Source of the DNA: Gonatopus flavifemur
Lineage: Eukaryota; Arthropoda; Insecta; Hymenoptera; Dryinidae
Reading direction: 5' to 3'
NCBI GenBank assembly: GCA_018340375.1
Contig: JAFFJZ010000012.1
Coordinates: forward strand, 6,944,001-7,008,000
DNA length: 64,000 nucleotides
In this document: in pieces, positions 10,765 to 21,110 of the stretch
Numbering within the stretch: the stretch's first letter is position 1
Layout: each line of letters begins with the position of its first letter
Notes under the pieces: model-generated
What the model was told of the DNA's origin: nothing
What the model saw: the letters and a program-made list of their open reading frames with translations, nothing else
The model's database searches: none
Program-made: the position numbers and the translations under genes

Positions 10765-11030
10765 ATTGAATTGATGAAGGATTGTGTTTGAACGTATCCA
10801 ACTGTCTGGTGTAGTTAAACGTCTAAAATTGTCTAGATATAAATGATTTTTAAAAATTCTATAATATTACAACATATTGAAAAAAATACTTCTTATGGCT
10901 TAAAAAAATTTTTTTCAATACGTTGTAATATTATAGAATTTTTAAAAATCATTTATATCTAGACAATTTTAGACGTTTAACTACACCAGACAGTTGGATA
11001 CGTTCAAACACAATCCTTCATCAATTCAAT
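10765..11030. repeat. Near-perfect hairpin, arms ~118 bp
   Basis: Left arm from ATTGAATTGATGAAGGATTG (10765) and right arm ending CAATCCTTCATCAATTCAAT (11030) pair essentially along their full length. I found one mismatch (CAACATATTG against CAACGTATTG) before the ~25-base loop near 10890. No coding content. The very low divergence between the arms suggests a recent element or gene conversion between the arms. Confidence 0.9.
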
Positions 11031-11054
11031 TTGGATACAAGACTCATTCGAATA

Positions 11055-11465
11055 CACTGAGAACCCAGTGGAGCCTTCCGAAGTAGCTGATCTGATCATC
11101 TGGTCATGGTCACCTTTGATTGGTTGAGAAAGTGATCTGGTCATGACCAGATGATCAGGCCAGCTACTTCGGAAGGCTCCACTTTCTTTGACTGGAAGAA
11201 AATTTCCTTCCCTCCCAATCTAATAAATCTTGCTTTCAATGAAAAATTCAGGTCAATGGAAACATTTTACATTTGATTGAAACTATATTTTGCAAGTTTG
11301 CAAAGGAATATATTTTACGAATTCTTTTGTTTCAATTCAATGAAGAATGTTTTTATTGAACTGAATTTTTTTCTATCGAACTACATTTTTTTCATTGAAA
11401 ACCAGATTTATTAGAATGGGGGCAAAGAAAATTTTCTTCCGGTCAAATAAATTCAGTTCTCAGTG
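11055..11465. repeat. MITE with CACTGAGAAC ends, TA duplication
   Basis: TA|CACTGAGAACC at the left and TTCTCAGTG|TA at the right. The inner arms pair (GGAAGAAAATTTCCTTCCC with AAAGAAAATTTTCTTCC, and CTAATAAATCTTG with CCAGATTTATTAG). It carries a second, nested hairpin at 11067-11183. Confidence 0.75.
11067..11183. repeat. Nested hairpin, AGTGGAGCCTTCCGAAGTAG ends
   Basis: The left AGTGGAGCCTTCCGAAGTAG (continuing CTG) is exactly complemented at the right, and the next ~20 bases (TGATC-TCTGGTCATG) also pair. One solitary arm of the same repeat occurs at 22770-22795. Confidence 0.8.
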
Positions 11466-11587
11466 TAAGCATAGTTGAGCTAATTACAAATCTCACTGAG
11501 TCAAGGCAGGTTTACATTTGAACGTTCAACTGTCGTGTATATATGCAACTATACTTGGGTCCGCAATTCGCTTTCTCACTCAGTGTA

Positions 11588-11799
11588 CACTGTAAAAAAA
11601 ACTTCCAAAAAAGTGGAAAAATTTTTTGTAAAATCTCAAACGATTTTCGCCAGTTGACAAACATTCTTTGGGAAGTCACGGAAATTGTTTGAAAATTCAC
11701 ATGAAATTTTTTAATTTCCAAATAATCTGAAAATTTATAAATCTGTAAGTTTTTCACCATACTTTTTTCCTTGAAAATTTACAAATATTTTCAACAGTG
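11588..11799. repeat. MITE-like element with CACTGT ends
   Basis: TA|CACTGTAAAAAAAAC at 11586 and TTTTCAACAGTG|TA at 11800. Interior AT-rich, with weak inner pairing. Confidence 0.5.
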
Positions 11800-11964
11800 T
11801 AAAACATTGATATCACATCTATTCAAATGTACTGAGCCCATTCAGAGGATATTCCAAATATTTAACGTTCATTCGAGCAACCTTCAATTGAAATTCCATC
11901 GACTATTCGATTACTTATGCTCTATGAATTTAGGTAGAACATATGAGGCAATCTCAATCGTATA

Positions 11965-12115
11965 CCCTAGTGAAAATGGGAGCGTAAGAAGGGTATGAAG
12001 CGACGCGGAAGAATACATGTAACAGTATTTGAGCGCGAAATAAGCAAAAATTGAAACATTTCACGCTTCATTTGTTCCAATATTCGCTTCCGGAGCGTGG
12101 ACATCTTCACCAGGG
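11965..12115. repeat. MITE, CCCTAGTGAAAATG ends, copy 1
   Basis: TA|CCCTAGTGAAAATGGGAG at the left and CATCTTCACCAGGG|TA at the right. The inner arms pair (GAAGCG motifs). A second copy in opposite orientation is at 30406-30558, and a related longer fold-back is at 32856-33366. Confidence 0.75.
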
Positions 12116-12311
12116 TATACATACATATGCAGCGTATGCTGTTGAAAAACACGAAATTTTCTGGTACCGTGAGTGATGTAAAACTTCTATTCATAATGCA
12201 TTTCTACAGCACATTCTGGTTTCACTAGAATTTTTCATATTTGCGTCGAATTTTATGTATTTTATGTTTTAATTTCATGAATTTTTATAATTCTACAATA
12301 ATTTTTCTATA

Positions 12312-12791
12312 CATGGAAAAAAATAATGTAGTAAAGTAGTATTATTTTGTCAAATGTCGTCGCAATTGTCTGATGGTCTCAGAGGCTTTCTTACCGAATG
12401 TAGTAAAAATTATTACAGTTGTAATATTTTATTCCACTTGTTGAGGAGTACTTCTCAAAAGATGAGATCTAACAGTATTAATTCACTACCCTGGCGGAAA
12501 AATTTGGTTGAATTTTGTTCACTTTTGGCACAGCAATATTTCAATAAAATTCAATGAAAATCCTTAAACTTCAACAAACTCCAATGGAAGTCAACCAATT
12601 TCACTAGAAATTACTTAATTTCATGGACAATTATTGAATTTCACCGGAATTGTGTTGAATTCAGTTGAATTTTGCTAATTTTCAATGAAAATCAATTGTG
12701 CCAAAAGTGAATGAAATTCAACAAAATTCAACGGAATTTTTCCACCGGGGTAGAAAATGTTGTAATTTTTATTGTATTATTTTTCTCCGTG
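12312..12791. repeat. Outer MITE, CATGGAAAAAAATAA ends, host of another insertion
   Basis: TA|CATGGAAAAAAATAA at the left and TTATTTTTCTCCGTG|TA at the right, with paired stretches (AATGTAGTAA and its counterpart). The family ends CACGGA/TCCGTG are also seen at 34713-34804. A 262-bp MITE is inserted at 12489. Confidence 0.65.
12489..12750. repeat. MITE, CCCTGGCGGAAAAATTT ends, copy 1
   Basis: TA|CCCTGGCGGAAAAATTTGG at the left and TTTTTCCACCGGGG|TA at the right. TTCACTTTTGGCACA and TGTGCCAAAAGTGAA mark the inner ends of the arms. The loop is made of AATTTCA/TGAAATT-type short repeats. Copy 2 at 22976-23222. Confidence 0.8.
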
Positions 12792-13440
12792 TACATGGAC
12801 AGATTAATAACTTCCAGTTTCATACTGGAAGTTTTCAGGAAATGTATTTTACATTGTGGAATGTATATCAAATATTTATAGAACATCAGTCATTTTCGAG
12901 AAAAGTGGGGAAGAGATTTGGGATTTTTTGGGATTCCGGAATGCTCAAGCGTATACCGAGCGTGAATTAAAACATGAAGAGTAGTCCAAACGTGTGTTTG
13001 AAGTACGTATAACCTATTGGAAAAAACACCAATGTCATAGGAATCGGGCTTTGAGCATGGAAGCTTCATTAGAGAGTGGATAGGAAGGATGTAAGATACA
13101 ATAGTAAAGTCATCTGAAAGTAGAATACACTGGAAACAGAAGCTTCAGCGATATCGATAATATCCCCTCAGTAACCTGCTTCATTGAAAAATTTTATGCT
13201 GATGTACAGAAAAAAGTATTCCTTTGAATCTAAGAAATTTTTACTTGGATGGATCAAAATATTTCTTTCACAGAAATGAATATTTTGTGTATTTAAGAAA
13301 ATTTATCATCCGCTCTTTGTTCTAAAGAATAAATTTGTTCATATCAAGACGATATTTATTCTTGTCGAAAAAATATTCATTTCGACCGGTTCAAATAGCA
13401 GTTCCTTAAATTTAAAGAAAAACTTCTTCCTGGGATATTA
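12792..13440. other. Interior of the 4-kb element, unassigned
   Basis: No gene. From about 13205 to 13430 there is an A/T-rich stretch with several GAATAAAT/ATTTATTC-type inverted words, probably another decayed fold-back. Confidence 0.4.
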
Positions 13441-13929
13441 CTCAAAGTAGCGCTCCCTATCAGCATTCCTGGTAATGCCACCTGGAAGCACTACTGGTAG
13501 TGCTACCCAGAAGCACTTCTAGTAGCACCCAGGCAGTATCAATCGCAGCGTGTGATAGTATTCTTAGTAGCGCTACTGCCAAGCATTTCTAGTACGCTAC
13601 GCTGATGGTAGCACTTCTGGTAGTGCTGCTTGGTAGCAACCCGGCAGTGCTTTGGAAGCGAAATATGGTAGCGTAGAGTCTCACGTCCAGCAAAATGCTA
13701 TCTCACTCGCTTCTACTTGCTACCTGGTAGTATGAGTAGTAGCAAATTTTGAAAAGTGGAAGCGTTTTGCTAGCTGGGTATGGCAAAATAAGTGGATGTC
13801 TCTTCCTTTCAGTTGAAAAAATAAAAGGAGAAATTATTTGTATATGAAAAATGTAAAAAGTTTGAAAAACAATCCAAAAAAAGCTCAATTATTCCGACTC
13901 GTAATGGATGCAAGTGTAATAGTCTGCTC

Positions 13930-14142
13930 CTACATTGATGTTCCGTATGAAGCGGTTGCGGGATCTGTGTTGGCCATTTTCAGTTTCAAAATGTAACGTG
14001 ACAATTTCGATTTATCGATGTTGTATGCGGTACTAACGGTTCTTAGCGGCTTGTTTTGAATGTTAATCTCTTCAAAGGCAGGCAAAAAGGCAGGAACATT
14101 ATTCGATCGTTTGTTATCCGGATTATACTTACGACGCGGCAT
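13930..14142 (-). pseudogene. pogo-like transposase N-terminus (psq-type helix-turn-helix), fragment
   Basis: ATG at 14142 opens a 70-residue frame beginning MPRRKYNPDNKR. The segment around residues 31-52 (LRTVSTAYNIDKSKLSRYI) is the pipsqueak/CENP-B-type helix-turn-helix that pogo-class transposases use to bind their ends. The frame then stops. The DDE catalytic domain is missing, lost with the interior of the host element. It sits directly inside the right terminal repeat, in the correct orientation for its own transposon. Confidence 0.65.
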
Positions 14143-14688
14143 GATTAAAGAAATTACAAGAAATCATAGAAAACTCTTGAGAAACACTCACTTCACAAAA
14201 GACGAACATTGAAATTGCATGAAACATTCGAAATATCCACAAAAAATGCGACATACGTATGTAAAGCACGATTTTAAATCGACAGCTCTATAATATGCCT
14301 TGTCTCACAACCTCCCGAAAATGTCTCGCAACAGCCCAATTCCTATATTTTCAAAATGGTTACTGCATCATGGCTACATCAAATATCTATGGAAAAATTC
14401 TTTTACGTGTTGAAAGCCTGTTTTCCAAGGCATACTCTGTATACATTCACCTTTGTGAATAACTTGGAAAACTAATTGGAGATACCACAAAAACGAACGC
14501 TCAAAAAAACTGTTTCCAACGGCAATCAAATCTGTACTTGGAGAGACTATGCATGCGTGTCGATATTAACAAATGTCAATTGAAAAGTGACATCTGAACG
14601 AGAAAAACAATTTACAGTGGTCCCTAGAGGTCGGATTTTAGAAATATAGGTGCCGTGAGTGTGTCTCATGACTCCCCGGTCTCCCTTA

Positions 14689-14960
14689 CTCTCTAAATCT
14701 GAAAGAGTGAAAAATCGCACGTTTCACTCCACTAAGAGTCAGAAGTGAGCCTGTCCGCTTCGAGTGGAATTTTCACTAGTTTCGAGTGACCTCTCACTCT
14801 TTTAGAGTGAAAAATTCATTCTAGTGTCGGAGTGGTTGTGAATTTCTAACCTCAAACCTTAGAATATCACTCTAAAAGATTGGAAATTTCACTCGAAAAT
14901 TCGACAGGCTCACTTCTGGCTGGCTAAAGAGTGAAATCTCACTCCAAAGATTTTCGAGAG
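14689..14960. repeat. Fold-back MITE next to the pogo-like end
   Basis: TA|CTCTCTAAATCT at the left and GATTTTCGAGAG|TA at the right. The inner arms pair (AAGTGAGCCTGTCC with GACAGGCTCACTT). The left TA is the same TA that bounds the pogo-like element. GAGTGA and TCACTC words recur through the arms. Confidence 0.6.
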
Positions 14961-14978
14961 TACTAAAAGTCATGAAAC

Positions 14979-15186
14979 TGCACAGTAAAAAATTTTTCGT
15001 CATTGTGTAAAGCGTTAAACTTTGTGTGTAGAATATTCAACATTCTAGAGTGTCGATTCAACACAATCGTTGTTAACGTAAACAAAAAAAAACACAATCG
15101 TGTTGAATCAACGCTCTAGAATGTTAAATATTCTACACACAACTTTGAACACTTTACACAATGACGAACAATTTTTTACTGTGTAG
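14979..15186. repeat. Hairpin MITE, CACAGTAAAAAATT ends
   Basis: CACAGTAAAAAATTTTTCGTC at the left pairs with GACGAACAATTTTTTACTGTG at the right, and the ~85-base arms include GTGTGTAGAATATT and CATTCTAGAGTG with their complements. Short loop near 15085. Confidence 0.8.
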
Positions 15187-15268
15187 CTTATGATCTTTGT
15201 TATAGTGAAGAGTATGTACCTGCAATTCGTAGGTGACTGAATGAATTGCCAAATCGAAGTCTAACAAT

Positions 15269-15527
15269 TAGGGTTGCCAACTGTCCCGATTTCAGACCTC
15301 AGTGTCTCTGGTCCCGACGGAGACCCTAGCGGGACGCTATCTGTCCCGATTTTTTAAATCAATCAATTTTCAACATATTCATCTTCGCCTTCTATGTTTT
15401 CATCTTTCAGAACCCTTATACCACAGGGTTTTGTGGTATCACATATGATTAAAAAATGTTTTTTCGACTGTCCCGATTTTTTTTCAACAGAATCCCGAAA
15501 AATTGACTTTCAGAGTTGGCAACCCTA
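15269..15527. repeat. hAT-type MITE, TAGGGTTGCCAAC ends
   Basis: TAGGGTTGCCAACTGTCCCG at the left and GTTGGCAACCCTA at the right. Flanks CTAACAAT (15261-15268) and CTAACAAC (15528-15535) are an 8-bp target duplication with one mismatch, the hAT hallmark. GTCCCGATTTTTT recurs in the interior. Confidence 0.75.
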
Positions 15528-15580
15528 CTAACAACCCTCCCGACACCATGCTTTAGGTAAGGATGTACCTACCCAAGTAT

Positions 15581-15692
15581 CCACACAGCACAAGATATAA
15601 TATCCCCAGGATATTCTGCGCAAATCTCACACAATCCATTCATATCTCAAGATATACATAATATCCTAGAGATATTCCAGCATCCCGTGTGG
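15581..15692. repeat. MITE of the CCACACAGCAC family
   Basis: Starts CCACACAGCACAAGATATAA and ends ATCCCGTGTGG. The interior carries ATATCC/GGATAT words, some close to the interior of the larger tRNA-module elements. Confidence 0.55.
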
Positions 15693-16084
15693 AAATTTCT
15701 CTGAGCATCTTGGGTGATGTCTAGGGCCTGTATAGTAGGGTGTTTCGAAAAAATTTATATTTTCTCCCAGGCTCCTCAAAGCTTAATCCTTTGAATTATG
15801 CTGACAATGAAAGCCATCCAGTAGGAGAGTTCAGAATTGATCAAAAAGAGCATCTCATCGCGTGGTACTATTTCTCAGAAGAATAACATAGAAAAATGAG
15901 TAGGTCGGGATATATCGCGTTAAGTCTCATCTTCATGGATATGTCTTCAACATATCTCTGTGAAGAATGAAATCCTGTTCGAAAAATGCTCGTATACACG
16001 GAAAAAATTTATTGTCATCATCACTTCCCAGTCTTGCTACTATAGTCACACACAATATGTTCGACGAAGAAAGGTTATAAACAT
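15693..16084. other. Unassigned
   Basis: No coding region. A GGGTGTTTCGAAAAAA phrase at ~15740 may be the end of another decayed transposon. Confidence 0.35.
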
Positions 16085-17000
16085 CCCACACAGGACCGAA
16101 TGTCTCGGTGATATGGCCAAAATATTACATTCGAAATATGCAATATTCTGGAACATTTCTCAAGGAGATTATCAGAGTCTCCAGGATGTCTCATGTCACC
16201 TTCTTTGTAATATTCTGGAGATATTATGAAATATTGCTGAAATCATTGAGGTAACATTCTGGTGACATTTTGAAATATAGCTGAGATTATTTCAGCGATA
16301 TCCTTCACAGAAAAAAATTTAACAATCACATGTAATAAAAGATTCACAAAATATTACTCCGGGTTGAAAAACATTTCTTTAGAGTTTACATCTACAAATG
16401 TTGGATGAGCTTGACCAGGATGACGAATGGAAGGAAACCTACCATCCTTCTCTTCTTTTTCTCTTCAGAAGGGAGAAAACTTGCATTGAAAGTCATTCAA
16501 GAGAAAGCTCCCCCAGTGAGGATTGAACCCGGGTTCTGCGAGGAAGAGTCAAATCTTCCATCACATCAACACATCTCCGAGATGACGACAACATTCTCAA
16601 AGTGCCAATCATCATCGAAGATCATCGATCATCGTGATGGGCGTTTGAAAAATTTGTTTCTGCGGGATATAACCAATTGATTCAGAATCTCCTGAAACGT
16701 GAAAAGAGTAGGTCGTGGTTTTTTCCACCACGACTTCGAAATCTTCAAAAGTACTGAGTAAGATCGATGAAAAAATGTCAAAACTTTGTCTCCATGGAAT
16801 ATAGACCAATCGATTCAGAATATTTTGAAGAGAAGAATGGATAGCATTTGAGTGGAATATTTTTCAAAAAGTGAACCTCCAAATTTCATCAAGTGCTGGA
16901 GCAAATTGATGGAAAAAATTGAAAAATTGATCTTCGTTAGATATAAACCAATCGTTCCAGAATCTTCTGGAATGAAAATTGAATCGCACTTGACTAAGAA
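16085..17000 (+). mobile_element. tRNA-module TIR element, copy a (incomplete)
   Basis: Begins CCCACACAGGACCGAATGTC and aligns with the complete copy at 23774-24778: the ATATTCTGGAGATATT-rich left part, a GTTGAAAAACATTTCTTTA segment, the tRNA-like module (16505-16610, AACCCGGGTTCTGCGAGG), then repeated AATATAGACCAATCGATTC units at 16665, 16798 and 16938. The right terminus is missing. It has no transposase, so it would be moved in trans. Confidence 0.65.
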
Positions 17001-18205
17001 CTTTCTTTAAACAGTGCAGCTACACGTTATCACTAAATGTTGGGTCAGATTAACACTGGAATGCCCGAGGGGGAGGGAGGAGGGTAAAGTGGTGACTATG
17101 CTCAGATCAATGGTAATCATTTTGTCTGAGGATATATCTGTTTTAGTGGTTGATGTTGTGAGTTTTGAGATGTTCGATTCAAGAATAGAAGAGATGCTGT
17201 GTCCCAGCTCGGACCGCCAACAGTGGTTCCAGTTCGGATCCCCATTTTTTCACATGATACTCCAAGTCCTGTTCTTCGCGATTACTCTGTAGTACCGTCC
17301 CATCCCGCCAGATGTCACAACGTTCAGAGTTCGAAAAAACCCCGCTGAGGCTCAAAACGATGAGATTATCGTCAGAACGATGAAACTCGCCGGAACGTGG
17401 ACCATCAGTGTCCAGTGTGGTACGCGGGGTCGACGTGACACCTTCTTCGTGGACTTACCTTTTCTCCACAATATAAACAACAAAGTATCAACATTCAGCT
17501 CCCTTCGTCTCCATTTATCACTCATTTGAGCAGATATCGGCGGCAACTCAGATCCGCGGAGGTGGAGTGGGCTAACGGGAAAACGGGAAATCGGAAGCTT
17601 GTCACAACGCGGCAAAAAAGTAAATTCACCGCTTACACACACACAACTCTTGGTTGCATTTATTGCAAGAGATACACGTGTAAAATGTTACAAAACTACG
17701 ATAGTTGTGATCCACCCCGGGAGACATAAGAGATTCGATACAAAACAAGAAAAAGGAATATAGAACTGTTAAGCAACACCGTGGTCGACATACCACAAGC
17801 GATACGATCAGAGTTGCAAGAATCCACCACGATAGAGATGGTATATAAAGAAAACGATACTCCGTTGGTGGCAAGACGAAACTGCACTGACGCTTAGCTA
17901 CTTCCAGCTGTCCAAGATATTCACGATGAGTGGTGTCTCCTACACCCGTCCTTGAAGCTCGGAGATGAAAGATTCAGGGTAGATATTTTCCTCATCAGCT
18001 CAAGATACAGTAGTCCAATACGTAGCAGTGGCGATAGATGTCGGCACTCGTAACAAACGGTGTCACACAGAATTCATTTTCAGATATCATTTGAAATAAA
18101 GTGTCATCCTGGGAGCAGAGAGAGTGCAGCCTTGTCGCTCTTCGTTTAATATACGCGGATTCATGACGATCTCGGAAAGACCGTCATAGCATCAGCTACA
18201 GCTCA
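17001..18205. other. Unassigned, partly GC-richer
   Basis: 17300-17640 is noticeably GC-richer than its surroundings and 17830-17850 has a TATATAAAG-like box, so a retroelement LTR or promoter remnant is possible, but I see no paired LTR, primer site or coding domain. Nothing firmer can be supported. Confidence 0.35.
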
Positions 18206-18275
18206 TCTCGTGGATGAATGGATGGATGGATGGAAGACAGACAGACAGACTGACAGACAGATAGATAGATGGATA
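18206..18275. repeat. Microsatellite cluster (GGAT)n, (ACAG)n, (ATAG)n
   Basis: Runs of ATGG, then GACA, then GATA tetranucleotides follow one another over about 70 bases. Confidence 0.9.
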
Positions 18276-18373
18276 TTTTATTTGTGCCAGATTATAAACT
18301 ATTACAAAGAAAAGTTAAGCTCCTCTCCTCAATTCTTTTACAATACTATTCTCTACCTTTATTTGTACATTTT

Positions 18374-18620
18374 CTATTCGATCAAACCAAAAGTTCTCAA
18401 TTTACATACAGATTGCATGAAACAATATAAAACCTCCGCATATTCCGTACTGACTACGTATAATATTATCGGAAAATCTATACTTCTTATATGACTATGA
18501 CTACACTGCTCATATTGATAACAATCTATTAGTACGTGTTTCAAAGATTCCAATTTCAACTGGTTACACATACAGACAAATACTCCTTGTATTCATCTTA
18601 CAAAATCGGGTGGGGCTTAT
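18374..18620 (-). pseudogene. Possible C-terminal tail of a Jockey/R1-type LINE
   Basis: A minus-strand frame reads CMCNQLKLESLKHVLIDCY, which resembles the C-x-C...ES--H----C knuckle found at the C-terminus of several insect LINE polymerases. It sits next to a tetranucleotide tract at its 3' side, as LINE tails often do. No reverse transcriptase motif is attached, so the call is tentative. Confidence 0.35.
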
Positions 18621-19299
18621 CTTGAGAGACCAATCATTCCTCCCAGATAATCTGCATTGTGCTGCTACCCTCATAAATCCTATTGGTGAACTAAAATTTA
18701 GATATTCTCCACTTTTTCTAATCGTGAGGTCTTTTATTCATTCTTGAATCGGGCAATATCGAGATTTCAACGCTTTCTCTCTATCAACTATAAAATCCCT
18801 ATGTTTCTTTTCCTCCAAAAAGATGTCCCAATTTTCTTCAATGGTTCTCCAATTCAACGATCCAATTAGATGCTTACAGCTTATGACCTTAAATTTGGTT
18901 TTTAAGTTAGTATATCAGTTGCACCTCTGGTAGTTTACATTTTCTGAATTCATCACTCTCAGAACCTCCCCGTGGGATGATTGCGGGTCTTCCAGGAGGA
19001 TATTCTTGATACCTGTCCTGTATATCCTTTTTATCCATCCTTGGTAGTATCTGCTTCCTTTACGTGGTGGGGAGGGTAAGTATCTCAGATTTGGGTCTCT
19101 TTTTCGGGTGGAATAAACTACTCGAGAGGGAGAATACAAACTGAGAGAAACTAAATTATCCCAACGCCAGGAACATCGGCAAAAACGGAAGGAAAGCGAG
19201 CGGAAACTACCTTCCTTGACATTTTTTAATATTCCCGAGGAAATGAAATCTTTTTCGAAATCTAGAATTTTGAAATTTTAATTTATTGAAAAAAAAGCG
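18621..19299. other. Unassigned
   Basis: No recognised coding or repeat structure. It lies between a possible LINE tail and a LINE 5' end. Confidence 0.35.
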
Positions 19300-19745
19300 A
19301 CAACAATTTGATGGCGTTCTCTCGAGTAAAATATTCCGGAGGTGAAATAGCCTCCCGTTCGGATCTCCGGGTGAGGGCTGCTGGGGAGAGCCTCATCAAA
19401 CAAGATGGAAAACCAAAGAAGATAGGGAAGAAAGAGAACATTTTTCGAGTCAGAGCGTGGAATGTTAGATCACTAAGACAAACAGGAAAGCTAGAAAATT
19501 TGAAATTAGAAATGAATAGGTTGCGTATCGATGTAATGGGAATTAGCGAAATGAGATGGGCGCAAGAAGGGGATTTCTGGAGTGGGGATTATAGAATCAT
19601 TCATATAGGATCAAAGGATGGTCAAGCAGGTGTGGGACTTATAATGCATAAAAGGGTGGGGAATAGGATAGAAAATTATTTGCAATATAGCGAACGCGTA
19701 ATGATGGTCAGAGTTAGAAAAAAACCGGTAGACACTGTCACTATT
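19300..19745 (+). pseudogene. 5' end of the same LINE family (endonuclease part), fragment
   Basis: ATG near 19308 leads through FRVRAWNVRSLRQTGKLENL, then GISEMRWAQEGDFW, then GQAGVGLIMHK, i.e. the first endonuclease motifs (catalytic Asn of WNVR and Glu of SEMRW). It then overlaps the start of copy 1: RIENYLQ-ERVMMVR occurs in both. Homology stops after VDTVTI at ~19745. This supplies the 5' region missing from copies 1 and 2. Its 3' part has been lost. Confidence 0.8.
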
Positions 19746-19927
19746 CGAACAATGGAATCCACTTTTTATTTTCATCATCGAAATACTGGAAAGAGTCAAC
19801 GAATTATCAAAATCCAGTGTACGAATTCTTCTCCAAATTGTGCTCCGTCCAAAAGTGACATACCAGTCAACGAAAATTTGGATCACTGATTTTTTCCGTG
19901 TAACAAGTTACCTTTCGAATATTCACA

Positions 19928-20168
19928 GGCTCCCCCAGAGTTTCAAAAAAGAATAGTGCAAATTTTTCAGCCATTGATTAGGCAGGGCACACTACTAGTG
20001 TACATCGACAACTTGTTAATAGCTGCGACAAGCGTTGAAGAAAATTTATGTACTCTTGAGGAAGTCTTGGAGGTTCTAAAGAAATACGAACTAAAACTGA
20101 ATTATAGTAAATCCCTCTTCGTGAAAAGACAAGTTGAGTATCTGGGATATAAAATCAAATTGCATTAA
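19928..20168 (+). pseudogene. Ty3/gypsy-type reverse transcriptase fragment
   Basis: The reading APPEFQKRIVQIFQPLI followed by VYIDNLLIAA, then LKKYELKLNYSKSLF and VEYLGYKI is the palm of a gypsy-type polymerase. The YxDD catalytic box is YIDN, so the second catalytic aspartate is lost. No LTR or other domain is attached. The fragment is fused directly behind the LINE fragment region. Confidence 0.75.
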
Positions 20169-20999
20169 ATAAAACTCTCTCTACCTGTATATTGACTGAT
20201 TATTCATTCGTCAAAATTTTCACGAATGAATTGAGGTCATTCATAATTTCAAATCCGGAGCATGGATGTGAATTCTTATTATAACTGAGTGAACTGATTG
20301 AACTTCATTCCAATCAAAAAGTGTGATTTCCGATTATAATTTCTATTTGAATTAGCAATACGCAAATTGCAGATAATTCTGTGTCATAATGTAAAATGAA
20401 TAGATCCAGTTTCACAGCGCCACCAATCAGATTTCCAAATAGAAAAGAAAAATTTTCAAAAGATTTAAACAAAATTCTGTCACACTAAAGTTATTATATT
20501 TGTACTTTGAAGTGATTCAACCTTTTGCAGGATTTCAATCAATAAAAAGTTATTGGTCGATTTTCGATCATTCTTAAACCGAAATAATTGTCCAATAATT
20601 GCCAAATTATGGGTCAATTTATTTCACTGCTGATGGCAGCACCTATGCCCATGCCATTGACCTAAGATTGCCCTGCGATTGGGAAATCCAATGGTCCACA
20701 GAAATTGATCAATTATTCGTCGCCAATGTGGACACAGAAATGGACAATTATTCATCAATCCCACCCAATCTCATTGGATAATAATTGACTAGTTATTTAT
20801 CAGCTTTGGTTAGCTGGGTAATGTATGAACTTAAATCATCAAGGGTTGAGTCAATATATTAAGATCCGCATGATCTCAAAATTGAAGTGAAACAAAATTT
20901 CATTACATGCAATGTATTCAAGAGATGCAAATGTAATTAATCAGATGTATCGATGCAGGCTCCACCGGAGTTCATTTGCATCCCCTCGGAATCGAGGAT
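20169..20999. other. Unassigned, with a lone MITE-type end
   Basis: Contains CAATTATT/AATAATTG-type inverted words between 20585 and 20800 and a terminus GGTTAGCTGGGTA at 20810-20822 matching the ends of the 9777-13778 element. No left end found, so it may be a decayed relative. Confidence 0.4.
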
Positions 21000-21110
21000 A
21001 TTAAACGATTTGGCGCAAGTTTGATCATTACCAAATTCCAAATGCCTCATAAACGTTGCATGGAAACCTAAATAAGACTCCACCGGACATTCGTACATCC
21101 CTGGTGTATA

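Larger units (their letters stand above)
9777..13778. mobile_element. 4-kb element with CCCAGC(C/T)A(A/G)CAA ends and repeated subterminal blocks
   Basis: Starts TA|CCCAGCCAACAA and ends TTGCTAGCTGGG|TA inside the pogo-like element. Both subterminal regions (9790-10130 and 13440-13770) are made of degenerate repeats of about 75-80 bases built round AGAAGCGAG(C/T)GGTAG and TAGCGCTNC, in inverted orientation to each other, a fold-back-type architecture. Between them lie at least six nested MITEs and no transposase. A single end of the same type is seen at ~20810-20822 (GGTTAGCTGGGTA). Confidence 0.6.
9498..14686 (-). mobile_element. pogo/Tigger-like DNA transposon, interrupted and internally deleted
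   Basis: Terminal inverted repeats: GGGGAGGCTGGGGAGTTGTG at the left, and on the opposite strand at the right AGGGAGACCGGGGAGTCATG, both followed by AGAC and each bounded by TA (9496-9497, 14687-14688). Minus-strand transposase remnant at 13930-14142. The middle is mostly gone and is replaced by a 4-kb insertion (9777-13778). Only about 1.2 kb is original element. Confidence 0.7.

Noticed and set aside
9777..13778. Polinton/Maverick or other large autonomous transposon
   Set aside because: No polymerase, integrase, ATPase or capsid coding found; only repeats and nested MITEs.
17830..17850. Promoter with TATATAAAG box
   Set aside because: A single AT-rich box with no transcription unit next to it is not sufficient.
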